Assembly: GCF_001940455.1 (NCBI RefSeq)
Contig: NZ_MKQR01000028.1
Location: 288,057-352,056, forward strand
DNA from: Actinokineospora bangkokensis
Lineage (GTDB): Bacteria; Actinomycetota; Actinomycetes; Mycobacteriales; Pseudonocardiaceae
DNA: 64,000 nt
Direction of reading: 5' to 3'
The notes beneath the pieces were generated by a model. The model saw only the letters and a program-made list of their open reading frames with translations, made no database searches and had not been told where the DNA came from. A program made the translations under genes and the position numbers. How positions within the stretch are numbered: the first letter of the stretch is position 1; each line of letters begins with the position of its first letter. Of the stretch, positions 35,623 through 43,332 are shown in pieces.

Positions 35623-37287
35623 ATGACGACCACCGGCACGACGACCTCCACGACGACGGCGTCCGGCGCGCGCACCGCCGAGCAGGGCGCGCAGAACCTC
35701 ACCAACGACATCACCAGCGTGAAGTCCTCCATCGAGCGCGGCGACTGGCTGGAAGCGGGCCTGGGCGCGACGAACGTGGCGATGGACGTCATCGGCATCA
35801 TGGGCGACCCGCTGCAGGCGGCGGGCTCGGCCGGGTTCGGCTGGATCATCAGCCACATCTCGTTCCTGCGCAAGCCGTTCGAGGCGCTGTTCGGCGACGT
35901 CAACTCGATCCTGGGCAGCGCGGGCGGCTGGACCAAAACCGGCTCCCAGCTGACCCAGACCGCCGAGTCGTTCCGCCAGGCCGCGGTCAAGGAGACGACG
36001 AGCTGGGTGGGCGCCGCGGCCGACGGCTACCGCAAGGCCGCCGCCACCCAGGCCCAGGGCCTCGACGCGCTGGCCCAGGTCAGCAAGGCCATCGGCGAGA
36101 CGGTCAAGCAGGCGGGCCAGCTGCTGGCCGAGGTCCGCAACGCGGTGCTGGACTTCATCAACAAGTGCGTGCAGAAGGTCATCCAGATCATCATCGAGGC
36201 CCTGGCGAAGGCCTGGCTGAGCTTCGGCGCCTCGATCGCCGAGGGCATCGCCCGCTCGGTGGCCACCGCGGTGCAGACCGCGCAGAAGATCGCCTCGAAG
36301 GTGCAGAAGTTCGTCTCCTCGCTGCAGAAGATCATCCAGGCGGTGCAGAAGGTCGTCCAGCTGGCCAAGGCGGTCAAGCAGCTGCTGGAGACCATCGGCG
36401 GCAAGGCCGCGGGCACCGCCCCGGCGCAGACCACCCAGGCCCCGCAGGTCAACCCCGGCCAGCTCGACCAGGCGGCCAACACCCAGTACAGCAACAACGG
36501 CCAGACCAACCAGGCCAACTACGGCCAGCAGCAGGTGCCCGGCTACGGCGGCTACCAGCCGCTGCCCCAGGGCCAGTCGAACTCGGCCAACTACGGCCAG
36601 CGCCCCACCCCCGGCTACGGCGGCTACCAGCAGCCCTCGGGCGGCTACACCAACCCCGCCAACTACGGCCAGGGCACCACCCCCAGCTACACCGGCTACC
36701 AGCCCCCGGCGGGCCAGGGCAGCTACCAGCAGCCCCCCACCTACGGCAACTACGGCGGCAACACCCCCAGCTACGGCGGCTACCAGCCCATCCAGCAGCC
36801 CACCCCGTACACCCCGGGCGGCTCGACCCCGGGCACCCTCCCGCCGACCCCCGGCCAGGTCACCCCGCCCAACTACGGCACCTCCGGCCCGCCCCCCACC
36901 CCGGGCGCCCCCGCCTCAATGGTCGACCGGGCCCGCTGGATCGGCAGCGCCGTGGAGATCCTCGTCGCCCACGGCGTCGACCCCTCCAAGATCGATCCCG
37001 GCCTCATCGCCCAGATCGTCGACCGCCAGTCCGGCGGCAACCCGCACGCCATCGACATGTCGGCCCCCGGCGCCGCCGACGGCCAGGCCCCCAAGGGCAT
37101 CATGGGCGTGACCGACCAGCAGTTCCAGCAGCACCAGGTCCCCGGCTACCAGAACATCTGGGAACCCGTCGACAACATGCTGGCGGGCATCAAGCACCTC
37201 GTCCAGGAGTGGGGCTCCATCATGGACGCCCTCAACGCCCTCAACGGCGGCACCTCCGGCACCGGCCCCATGACCATCCAGGCCTGA
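35623..37287 (+). CDS. Putative ESX substrate: WXG-like helical region, Tyr/Gly/Gln/Pro repeats and degenerate lytic transglycosylase domain
   Basis: A 554-residue protein in three parts. Residues 1-265 are helical, with a WVG motif at 128-130 and long amphipathic or hydrophobic helices (for example KVIQIIIEALAKAWLSFGAS). Residues about 270-430 are low complexity, with repeats such as ANYGQRPTPGYGGYQ and PSYGGYQP. Residues 432-554 resemble actinobacterial SLT transglycosylase domains (ILVAHGVDPSKIDPGLIAQI, then VDRQSGGNPHAI, PKGIMGVT, NIWEPVDNMLAGIKHLVQEWG). The catalytic Glu of the usual RESGGNP motif is Gln469 here (codon CAG), so enzyme activity is doubtful; peptidoglycan binding is likelier. 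No signal peptide, consistent with ESX export. An intrinsic terminator follows. Confidence 0.75.
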   Translation: MTTTGTTTSTTTASGARTAEQGAQNLTNDITSVKSSIERGDWLEAGLGATNVAMDVIGIMGDPLQAAGSAGFGWIISHISFLRKPFEALFGDVNSILGSAGGWTKTGSQLTQTAESFRQAAVKETTSWVGAAADGYRKAAATQAQGLDALAQVSKAIGETVKQAGQLLAEVRNAVLDFINKCVQKVIQIIIEALAKAWLSFGASIAEGIARSVATAVQTAQKIASKVQKFVSSLQKIIQAVQKVVQLAKAVKQLLETIGGKAAGTAPAQTTQAPQVNPGQLDQAANTQYSNNGQTNQANYGQQQVPGYGGYQPLPQGQSNSANYGQRPTPGYGGYQQPSGGYTNPANYGQGTTPSYTGYQPPAGQGSYQQPPTYGNYGGNTPSYGGYQPIQQPTPYTPGGSTPGTLPPTPGQVTPPNYGTSGPPPTPGAPASMVDRARWIGSAVEILVAHGVDPSKIDPGLIAQIVDRQSGGNPHAIDMSAPGAADGQAPKGIMGVTDQQFQQHQVPGYQNIWEPVDNMLAGIKHLVQEWGSIMDALNALNGGTSGTGPMTIQA

Positions 37288-37312
37288 CCCGCACCACCAC
37301 AGCACCACACAG

Positions 37313-37343
37313 AGAGGGCCGCTCCCCCCGGGAGCGGCCCTCT
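37313..37343 (+). terminator. Terminator of the ESX cassette
   Basis: Arms AGAGGGCCGCTCCC and GGGAGCGGCCCTCT pair exactly over 14 bp with a CCC loop, followed by TCCTGTCC. Confidence 0.75.
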
Positions 37344-37408
37344 TCCTGTCCCACCTACAAACCACCCCCACCTCACCCACCCCTCATCTCGCCTGCCCTG
37401 TCCTTGAG

Positions 37409-37643
37409 GCAGCGCGCCCACCCACCCAACGCAACGCGCCCTGCAAGGACTGCTCGATGGGGTGGTCCTGCTTGGTCGGGGAAGGCGATCATGTGCTACC
37501 CACAGCGGACGGGCGGGCATCTTCTCAGCCCGCCTTTTCCCGCCCGACAGCACATGATCGCCGCAGGGGCCCCGACCAAGCAGGACCACCCCATCGAGCC
37601 AGCAAAGCAATCCGCGTTCTCTTCTTAGCTGCGCAGCAGCTCC
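37409..37643 (+). repeat. Dispersed palindromic element, copy B
   Basis: Outer stem 37452-37481 with 37570-37599, perfect over 30 bp; inner stem 37484-37497 with 37549-37562, perfect over 14 bp; bulge GCAGGGG at 37563-37569 opposite AA. The apical hairpin GGCGGGC/GCCCGCC is followed by TTTTCCC. Relative to copy A the outer stem has GGTCCTGC/GCAGGACC in place of GGTTGTGC/GCACAACC, a three-pair compensatory change. It lies between the convergent ESX effector and glpD genes, where a terminator already exists at 37313. Confidence 0.87.
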
Positions 37644-37659
37644 ATGCCCGACCACACGC

Positions 37660-39183
37660 TCACAACCCAGCGAGAGCGCGCTCCACCAACCCCTCCACAA
37701 CCCCCCGAACAGCGTCCCCCTCCGCCCGCACCAACCCCACCCGGCTCCGCCGCTCCACCACGTCCTCCACCGTCAACACCCCCTCGTTGCGCACCCCCCA
37801 CACCACTTCCCCCGCGGTCACGTCCCCCCACAGCACCTCCCCCAACTCCGCGTCGACCTCTCCCATCGCCGCGACCACCCCGGCCTCGACCCCGTACCGC
37901 CCCACCAATCCCGCGGGCGCGTCCACCCGCGCCAGCTCCTCCCGCGACGCCGCCCCCACCAGCGGGAGATCGGCGGAAACCGAAGGCCCGCAGGCCAACC
38001 CGCCGCGCACCACCGCCACGTCCACCGCGTCGGCCGCCATCCGCCGGTACGTCGTCAGCTTCCCCCCGACGACGGTCACCACCCCCTCCGACGACACCAC
38101 GACGGCGTGGTGCCGGGACAGGTCGGCGCTGCGCCCGGGGGCGTCGAGCAGCGGGCGCAGCCCGGCGAACGCGCCCAGCACGTCCGCCCGCCGCACCGGC
38201 GCGGCCAGCGCCGAGGACGCGACCCCGAGCAGGAAGTCCACATCGGACTCCGGGACCTCGGGCACGTCCGGCACCGGCCCGTCCACCGGTTCGTCGGTGA
38301 GCCCCACGTACACGCGCCCGCCCGGCTGCGGCAGCACGAGCCCGTAGCGGCCGAAGGAGATCGGCACGGCCAGCGCGGTGCCGGTGATCCCCAGCCGGGT
38401 GCCGTCGAGCACCAGGTGCGTGCCGCGCGAGGGCCGCAGCACCACCTCCGGCACCAGGGACCCGGCCCACACCCCGGCCGCGTTGACCACCACCCGCGCC
38501 CGCACGTCGAAGCGCTCCCCGGTGAGCGCGTCCTCGGCCGACACGCCGTCGCGCCGCGCTTCGAGCACGCGCGCCCGGGTGATGACCCGCGCGCCCAGGC
38601 CCGCCGCGGTGCGGGCGAGCGCCACCACCAGCCGCGCGTCGTCGACGAGCTGGCCGTCGAACGACAGCAGCCCGCCGCGCAGGTCGCGGCGCAGGCCCGG
38701 GGCCAGCGCCAGCGCCTCCTGCGCGGACACCCGGCGGGGCCGGGGGAGCAGCGACGACGGGGTGCGGGCGGAGCGGCGCAGGCCGTCGCCCGCGACGAGC
38801 CCGGCCATCGTCAGTGCGGCGTCCCGGCTCGACACCCCGGGCGTGAGCGGCACCAGCTGCGGCAGGGCCCTGGTCAGGTGCGGGGCGGTGCGGGTCATCA
38901 GGACGCCGCGCTCCACCGCGCTCTCCCTGGCCAGCCCGACGTCGCCCTTGGCCAGGTAGCGCAGGCCGCCGTGGACGAGCTTGCTCGACCAGCGCGAGGT
39001 GCCGAAGGCCAGGTCGTGCGCCTCCAGCAGCACCACCGACAGCCCGCGCGCGGCCGCGTCCAGCGCCACCCCCGCCCCGGTGACCCCGCCGCCGACGACC
39101 ACCACGTCCGCCACCCCGTCGGCGGCGGCCGCCAGGTCGCGGGCGCGGCGCCGGGCGTTGAGGGCGGTGGGGCGGTCGGACAC
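37660..39183 (-). CDS. glpD: FAD-dependent glycerol-3-phosphate dehydrogenase GlpD
   Basis: A 507-residue membrane-associated flavoenzyme oxidising glycerol 3-phosphate to dihydroxyacetone phosphate, passing electrons to quinone. The FAD-binding GGGVTGAGVALDAAARG lies near residue 30, then FGTSRWSSKLVHGGLRYL (substrate/FAD region), NAAGVWAG, PQPGGRVYVGLTDEPVDGP and SSEGVVTVVGGKLTTYRRMA. GTG 39183 has GAGGAG 6 nt upstream. The TetR gene is 10 bp upstream, probably its regulator. Codon use near the 3' end is normal despite the repeat 17 bp beyond. Confidence 0.93.
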   Translation of the reverse strand: MSDRPTALNARRRARDLAAAADGVADVVVVGGGVTGAGVALDAAARGLSVVLLEAHDLAFGTSRWSSKLVHGGLRYLAKGDVGLARESAVERGVLMTRTAPHLTRALPQLVPLTPGVSSRDAALTMAGLVAGDGLRRSARTPSSLLPRPRRVSAQEALALAPGLRRDLRGGLLSFDGQLVDDARLVVALARTAAGLGARVITRARVLEARRDGVSAEDALTGERFDVRARVVVNAAGVWAGSLVPEVVLRPSRGTHLVLDGTRLGITGTALAVPISFGRYGLVLPQPGGRVYVGLTDEPVDGPVPDVPEVPESDVDFLLGVASSALAAPVRRADVLGAFAGLRPLLDAPGRSADLSRHHAVVVSSEGVVTVVGGKLTTYRRMAADAVDVAVVRGGLACGPSVSADLPLVGAASREELARVDAPAGLVGRYGVEAGVVAAMGEVDAELGEVLWGDVTAGEVVWGVRNEGVLTVEDVVERRSRVGLVRAEGDAVRGVVEGLVERALAGL

Positions 39184-39193
39184 GGGGTGCTCC

Positions 39194-39811
39194 TCAGGGG
39201 GACAGGGCGGCGTCGAGCAGGTGCGCCAGCTCGGCGTAGAGGGCCTCGGCGTCGAGGTCGGCGGTGGCGGGGGCGTGGGACAGCACGAACGACTGCACCA
39301 CCAGCAGCAGCGCCCTGGCCTGCGCCCGCGGCTCGGCCCGGCGGACGGTGCCGTCGGCGTGGCCCGCGGTGATGTGGGCCAGCAGGAACTCCTCGGCGAT
39401 CTGCTGGGTGCTGCCCAGCCGGGTGACGACGTAGGGCAGCACCAGGTCGCCGTCGCGGTCGAGGATGGTGCGCATGAGCGGGTCGGCGGCGATCGCGCGC
39501 ACCCCCGCCACGGCCCCGGTGACGAGCCGGTCGCGGGCGGCGGGGCGGTGCGCGACCTCGGTCTGGGTGCGCGCGAGGGCCTGGCCGAACTCCCTGGTCA
39601 TCAGGGTCGCCAGCAGCCCGCGCACGTCCGGGAAGCGGCGGTAGAGGGTCATCCGGCTGACCTCGGCCCGGCGGGCGACGTCGGTCAGCGTGGTGCGGCG
39701 CACCCCGTTGGCCAGGACGCAGTCGCGGGCCGCGTCCAGCAGCACGTCGTCCTCCACCCGGGTGGGCGCGGTGCCCCTGGAGACCGTGTTGCTGTGACGT
39801 TTATCCGTCAT
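39194..39811 (-). CDS. TetR family transcriptional regulator of the glpD/flavoprotein divergon
   Basis: A 205-residue TetR regulator. The helix-turn-helix is RTTLTDVARRAEVSRMTLYR with RFPDVRGLL near residues 40-68; the C-terminal ligand domain is helical. It is co-directional with glpD (10-bp gap) and divergent from the flavoprotein gene with only 17 bp between starts. This matches my recollection of mycobacterial Rv2250c between glpD1 and Rv2251. ATG 39811 lies inside a palindrome, arguing for autoregulation. The ligand may be a glycerolipid intermediate; this is inference. Confidence 0.88.
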   Translation of the reverse strand: MTDKRHSNTVSRGTAPTRVEDDVLLDAARDCVLANGVRRTTLTDVARRAEVSRMTLYRRFPDVRGLLATLMTREFGQALARTQTEVAHRPAARDRLVTGAVAGVRAIAADPLMRTILDRDGDLVLPYVVTRLGSTQQIAEEFLLAHITAGHADGTVRRAEPRAQARALLLVVQSFVLSHAPATADLDAEALYAELAHLLDAALSP

Positions 39812-39819
39812 GTGTCACA
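39793..39819. promoter_or_regulatory. Palindromic TetR operator candidate over the divergent starts
   Basis: TGACG-TTTATC-CGTCA (39795-39810) is a perfect inverted repeat covering the TetR start codon. A second repeat, TGTGAC (39793-39798) / GTCACA (39814-39819), overlaps it. The 17-bp divergent gap leaves no room elsewhere for an operator. Confidence 0.5.
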
Positions 39820-39828
39820 CTCTATCCC

Positions 39829-41505
39829 GTGAGCGCTGAGAGGAACCACCCCGACCGGCCGGACCAGCTGGACCGCCTCGCCCGGAGCGGGTGGGCGCGG
39901 GCCGGGGACGCGGCCGCCGCGCTGCCCGCGCACGCGGGGCGCTGGCTCGCCGCGCGCACCGGGTGGACCCCGGCGGGCACACCGGCCGCGCCGGGCGCGG
40001 TGGCGCCGGTGCCGCCGTCGGCGCTGCCCGCGTCGGTGCGGGCGGAGCTGGGGACCATTGTCGGGGTGGAGCACGTCCTGGTCGAGGCCGACGACCGGTT
40101 GGGCCGCTCCGGCGGGCTGTCCTACGTGGACCTGCTGCGCCGCCGCGGTGCCGGCGACCTGCTCGTCCCCGACGCGGTGGTGCGCCCGGCGGACCCGGGT
40201 GAGGTCGGTCGCGTCCTGGCCGCGTGCGCCGAGCGCGGCGTCGGCGTGGTGCCCTTCGGCGGCGGCACCTCGGTCGTCGGCGGGGTCGCCGCGCTGCGCG
40301 GGCGGTTCGACTCGGTGGTCGTGCTCGACCTCGACCGGCTCGACCGGCTCGTCTCGGTCGACCCGGTCTCCCGGCTGGCCGTCCTGCAGGCCGGGGTCAC
40401 CGCGCCGCGCGCCGAGGAGCTGCTGGGCAGGCATGGGTTCACCCTGGGCCACTTCCCGCAGTCCTACGAGCGGGCCACCCTCGGCGGCTTCGCGGCCACC
40501 CGCTCCTCCGGGCAGGCCTCGGCGGGCTACGGCCGGTTCGAGGACATGGTGGCGGGGGTGCGGCTGGCCACCCCGCGCGGCGACTGGCGGCTCGGCGTCG
40601 CCCCGGCCAGCGCGGCGGGCCCGGACCTCAAGCACCTGGTCATCGGCAGCGAGGGCGCCTTCGGCGTGATCACCGAGCTGACCCTGCGGGTGCGCCCCAA
40701 GCCGGTGCTCACCCGCTACGAGGGGTTCGTCCTCGACGGCTGGGCGGCGGGGGTCGACGCCGTGCGGGCGCTGACCCACGACGGCGTGCGCGGCGCGGTC
40801 ACCCGGCTGTCGGACCCGCAGGAGACCGAGGTCGGGTTCGAGCTCAAGGGTGGCTGGAAGACCCGGGCCGTGCGCGGGTACCTCGCCGCCCGCGGGGTGC
40901 GCGAGCCCTGCCTGCTGATCGTCGGCTGGGAGGCGCGGACCGCCGCGCAGCTGCGGGCCAAGCGCAAGGCCACCAGGGCGTCCCTGCGCGGCGCCGTGGC
41001 GCTGGGCAGGCCGGTGGGGGAGGCGTGGCGGCACGGCCGGTTCGCCGGACCGCGCCAGCGCGACGCCCTGATGGACCAGGGCGTGTGCGTCGAGACGCTG
41101 GAGACCGCCGCGCACTGGTCCAAGCTCAGCGAGCTGCGGGCCGCGGTGGCGCGGGCGCTGACCGCCGAGCTGACCACCGCGGGCCGCAGGCCGGTCGTGG
41201 CCTGCCACGTCTCGCACACCTACGAGACCGGCGCCTCGCTGTACTTCACCGTGCTCGTGCCGCGCGACCCCGAGGACCCGGTGGGGCAGTGGACGCGGGC
41301 CAAGGAGGCCGCCTCGGCGGCGATCCGCGGGCTGGGCACGATCACCCACCACCACGCCGTCGGCGTCGACCACGCCCCGCACCTGGCGGCCGAGATCGGG
41401 CAGCTCGGCGTGGACGTGCTGCGCGCGGTGAAGCGGGAGCTGGACCCCGAGGGCGTGCTCAACCCCGGGAAGCTGCTCCCCGAGGACCCCACCGCACCAC
41501 GGTGA
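39829..41505 (+). CDS. FAD-binding oxidase, alkyldihydroxyacetonephosphate synthase-like
   Basis: A 558-residue VAO-family flavoprotein. The FAD domain has GVVPFGGGTSVVGGVAALRG and FPQSYERATLGGFAATRSSG, followed by GSEGAFGVITELTLRVRP. The cap domain ends in GTITHHHAVGVDH (active-site His tract). The C-terminus LDPEGVLNPGKLLPE is the family tail. Similar enzymes make ether-lipid precursors (AGPS), but bacterial members often have other or unknown substrates. The pairing with glpD (which makes dihydroxyacetone phosphate) supports a glycerol/ether-lipid link; mycobacterial Rv2251 is the likely counterpart. Its last 47 bp overlap a gene on the other strand. Confidence 0.85.
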   Translation: MSAERNHPDRPDQLDRLARSGWARAGDAAAALPAHAGRWLAARTGWTPAGTPAAPGAVAPVPPSALPASVRAELGTIVGVEHVLVEADDRLGRSGGLSYVDLLRRRGAGDLLVPDAVVRPADPGEVGRVLAACAERGVGVVPFGGGTSVVGGVAALRGRFDSVVVLDLDRLDRLVSVDPVSRLAVLQAGVTAPRAEELLGRHGFTLGHFPQSYERATLGGFAATRSSGQASAGYGRFEDMVAGVRLATPRGDWRLGVAPASAAGPDLKHLVIGSEGAFGVITELTLRVRPKPVLTRYEGFVLDGWAAGVDAVRALTHDGVRGAVTRLSDPQETEVGFELKGGWKTRAVRGYLAARGVREPCLLIVGWEARTAAQLRAKRKATRASLRGAVALGRPVGEAWRHGRFAGPRQRDALMDQGVCVETLETAAHWSKLSELRAAVARALTAELTTAGRRPVVACHVSHTYETGASLYFTVLVPRDPEDPVGQWTRAKEAASAAIRGLGTITHHHAVGVDHAPHLAAEIGQLGVDVLRAVKRELDPEGVLNPGKLLPEDPTAPR

Positions 41506-41860
41506 GCGCGAGCCCGCCGACGACACCCGCGGTGAGCAGCACCATCGTGGTGGTGCCCCGGTCGCTCAGCGCCTCCTCGCAGGTGCCCAGGTAGGACACC
41601 AGGGTCAGCTTGTCCGGCCTGCCCAGGTCCTCGTCCACCCACGCCGTCTCCACCCCGCCGACGGCGTTGCCGCAGGTGACCGGGCCGCCCGCGGGGTCGG
41701 TGCCCGCGACGTGCACGGGCACGAGCAGCAGGACGAGCCCGAGCAGCAGCGCGGCCACCACCAGCACCCCCGCGAACCGCCGCGGGGTGAGCGTGATCGC
41801 GGCCAGCGGGTCGGGGCCGGGCTCCGGGGTCGCCTGCGCGGGTGGCTGCTCGTCGCTCAT
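41459..41860 (-). CDS. Small membrane protein of unknown function
   Basis: A 133-residue protein. A Pro/Gln-rich cytoplasmic start is followed by helix 1 at about 28-49 (FAGVLVVAALLLGLVLLLVP), an external loop with two Cys (VTCGNAV and LGTCEEA) that could form a disulfide, and helix 2 at about 104-122. I recognise the layout from unnamed Pseudonocardiales membrane proteins but know no function. The start at ATG 41860 lacks a strong ribosome site; GTG 41878 is an alternative. It overlaps the 3' end of the flavoprotein gene by 47 bp, tail to tail. Confidence 0.65.
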   Translation of the reverse strand: MSDEQPPAQATPEPGPDPLAAITLTPRRFAGVLVVAALLLGLVLLLVPVHVAGTDPAGGPVTCGNAVGGVETAWVDEDLGRPDKLTLVSYLGTCEEALSDRGTTTMVLLTAGVVGGLALTVVRWGPRGAASRG

Positions 41861-41962
41861 GCCAGAAGGGTCCACCACGGCAGGGCCTTTGCCCAGGGTC
41901 CGCAGCGCCGCCGACCGGGGCCCGCGGCGGGTCGGGGGCGGGCGGGCCGCCCCGGCGCCCGG

Positions 41963-42778
41963 TCAGCCCAGCGCGGCCTTGGCGGCGTCCTCGACCGGGG
42001 TGGCCGCGCGGCCCAGCAGCTCGGCCAGGTCGGGGCGCACCCGCTCGAACACGCCCGCGCCGATGTTGACCTCGATGTCGGTCAGCAGGTCGGCCAGCGG
42101 CTCGGGCAGGCCGAAGCCGACCAGGCCCGCCTTGCGCTCGGCGGCGGTGACGGCGGTGTGCCGCAGGCCCGCGAGCGCGGCCAGCTCGTCGAACCCCCAC
42201 GCGCGGGGGCCGGTCAGCTCGTAGGCCTTGCCCTCGTGCCCCTCGCCGGTGAGCACGACCGCGGCGGCCTCGGCCAGGTCGGACCGGCTCGCGGAGGCGA
42301 TGCGACCGGTGCCTGCGGCGGTGACGACCGCACCCTGGGCCAGTGACGGAGTGTAGTTTTCATGGTACATACCGTTGCGGAGGAACGTGTGCGCCACGCC
42401 GGAGGCGCGCAGGGCCTCCTCGGTGGCCTTGTGGTCGGCGGCCAGGTTCACCGGGGACGAGTCGGCGTCGGTGACGCTGGTGTAGGCGATGTGCCGCACG
42501 CCCGCCCGCACCGCCGCGTCGATGGCGGCGCGGTGGTCGGCCACCCGGTTCGGGCCGTCGGAGGACACCAGCAGCAGCTTGTCGACGCCGGAGAAGTCCA
42601 GCGAGGCGGGGTCGGTGAAGTCGCCCCGGCGGACCTCGACGCCCTGCGCGGCGAGGTCGGCGGCCTTGCGCGGGTCGCGGACCGAGACGACGACGTCGGC
42701 CGCGGGCACCCGGGTCAGCAGGTGGCGGACGGCGAGGGCGCCGAAGTGGCCGGTGGCGCCGGTGACCAGGTACTTCAT
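41963..42778 (-). CDS. NAD(P)H-binding NmrA/QOR2-like oxidoreductase
   Basis: A 271-residue atypical short-chain dehydrogenase. The dinucleotide motif GATGHFGALAVRHLL is at residues 7-21, with VSVRDPRKAADLAAQGVEV (cofactor 2'-phosphate region) next and YTSVTDADSSPVNLAADHKA near residue 100. The fold and divergent HxlR gene are those of the E. coli YtfG (QOR2)-YtfH pair, where quinone or electrophile stress induces an NADPH quinone reductase. ATG 42778 follows GGAGTCC. The regulator gene lies divergently with a palindrome in the gap. Confidence 0.87.
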   Translation of the reverse strand: MKYLVTGATGHFGALAVRHLLTRVPAADVVVSVRDPRKAADLAAQGVEVRRGDFTDPASLDFSGVDKLLLVSSDGPNRVADHRAAIDAAVRAGVRHIAYTSVTDADSSPVNLAADHKATEEALRASGVAHTFLRNGMYHENYTPSLAQGAVVTAAGTGRIASASRSDLAEAAAVVLTGEGHEGKAYELTGPRAWGFDELAALAGLRHTAVTAAERKAGLVGFGLPEPLADLLTDIEVNIGAGVFERVRPDLAELLGRAATPVEDAAKAALG

Positions 42779-42832
42779 GGTGGAGGACTCCCTTTCGACT
42801 GGTGTTCCCTCACCGTAGGAGTGTTACTCTCC

Positions 42833-42853
42833 TTGAGTAAGTACCTACCTCAA
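42833..42853. promoter_or_regulatory. HxlR operator candidate
   Basis: Arms TTGAG (42833-42837) and CTCAA (42849-42853) flank an AT-richer core TAAGTACCTAC, in the 102-bp gap between the NmrA-like and HxlR genes. The core contains GTAAGTAC-like repeats typical of sites bound by HxlR-family redox sensors. Confidence 0.45.
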
Positions 42854-42880
42854 GCTCCCATACTTACCCGGAGGGAAGAA

Positions 42881-43285
42881 ATGAGGTCAGCGCCCGCCGC
42901 TGTGGCCGAGGTCACCCCCGAGCGGTTCAACCTGTTCGACCCCAACTGCCCCGGGCGGGCGGTGATGGAGCACATCGTGAGCCGGTGGGGCGTGCTCGTC
43001 CTCGGGGTGCTGCTGCGCGGCACGCACCGGTTCGGGGAGATCCGGGCGGCCGTGGGCGGGGTGAGCGAGAAGATGCTCGCCCAGACCCTGCAAGCCCTCG
43101 AACGCGACGGGATGGTGCTGCGCGAGGTGCGCCCGGTGATCCCGCCGCACGTCGACTACTCGCTCACCGACCTGGGCAGGCCGTTCGCGGAGACGATCAC
43201 CACCCTGTACACGATGATCGAGCGCGCGGCGCCGGACGTGCAGGCCGCCCAGCAGGCCTACGACGAGCGCAAGGCCGCCCGCTAG
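42881..43285 (+). CDS. HxlR family transcriptional regulator
   Basis: A 134-residue winged-helix regulator: FNLFDPNCPGRAVMEHIVSR carries one N-terminal Cys (near residue 23), the usual redox-sensing position in QorR/YodB relatives. The helix-turn-helix follows (THRFGEIRAAVGGVSEKMLA, then QTLQALERDGMVLREV) and a C-terminal dimer helix. ATG 42881 has GGAGGGA 5 nt upstream. Divergent from a quinone-reductase-like gene, it probably represses that gene until its Cys is oxidised or alkylated. This is a family-based inference. Confidence 0.9.
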   Translation: MRSAPAAVAEVTPERFNLFDPNCPGRAVMEHIVSRWGVLVLGVLLRGTHRFGEIRAAVGGVSEKMLAQTLQALERDGMVLREVRPVIPPHVDYSLTDLGRPFAETITTLYTMIERAAPDVQAAQQAYDERKAAR

Positions 43286-43332
43286 GCGCGTCCTCCGGTC
43301 GTCGTGGCGGGTCGGGCACGAGGGGGCTGGCC

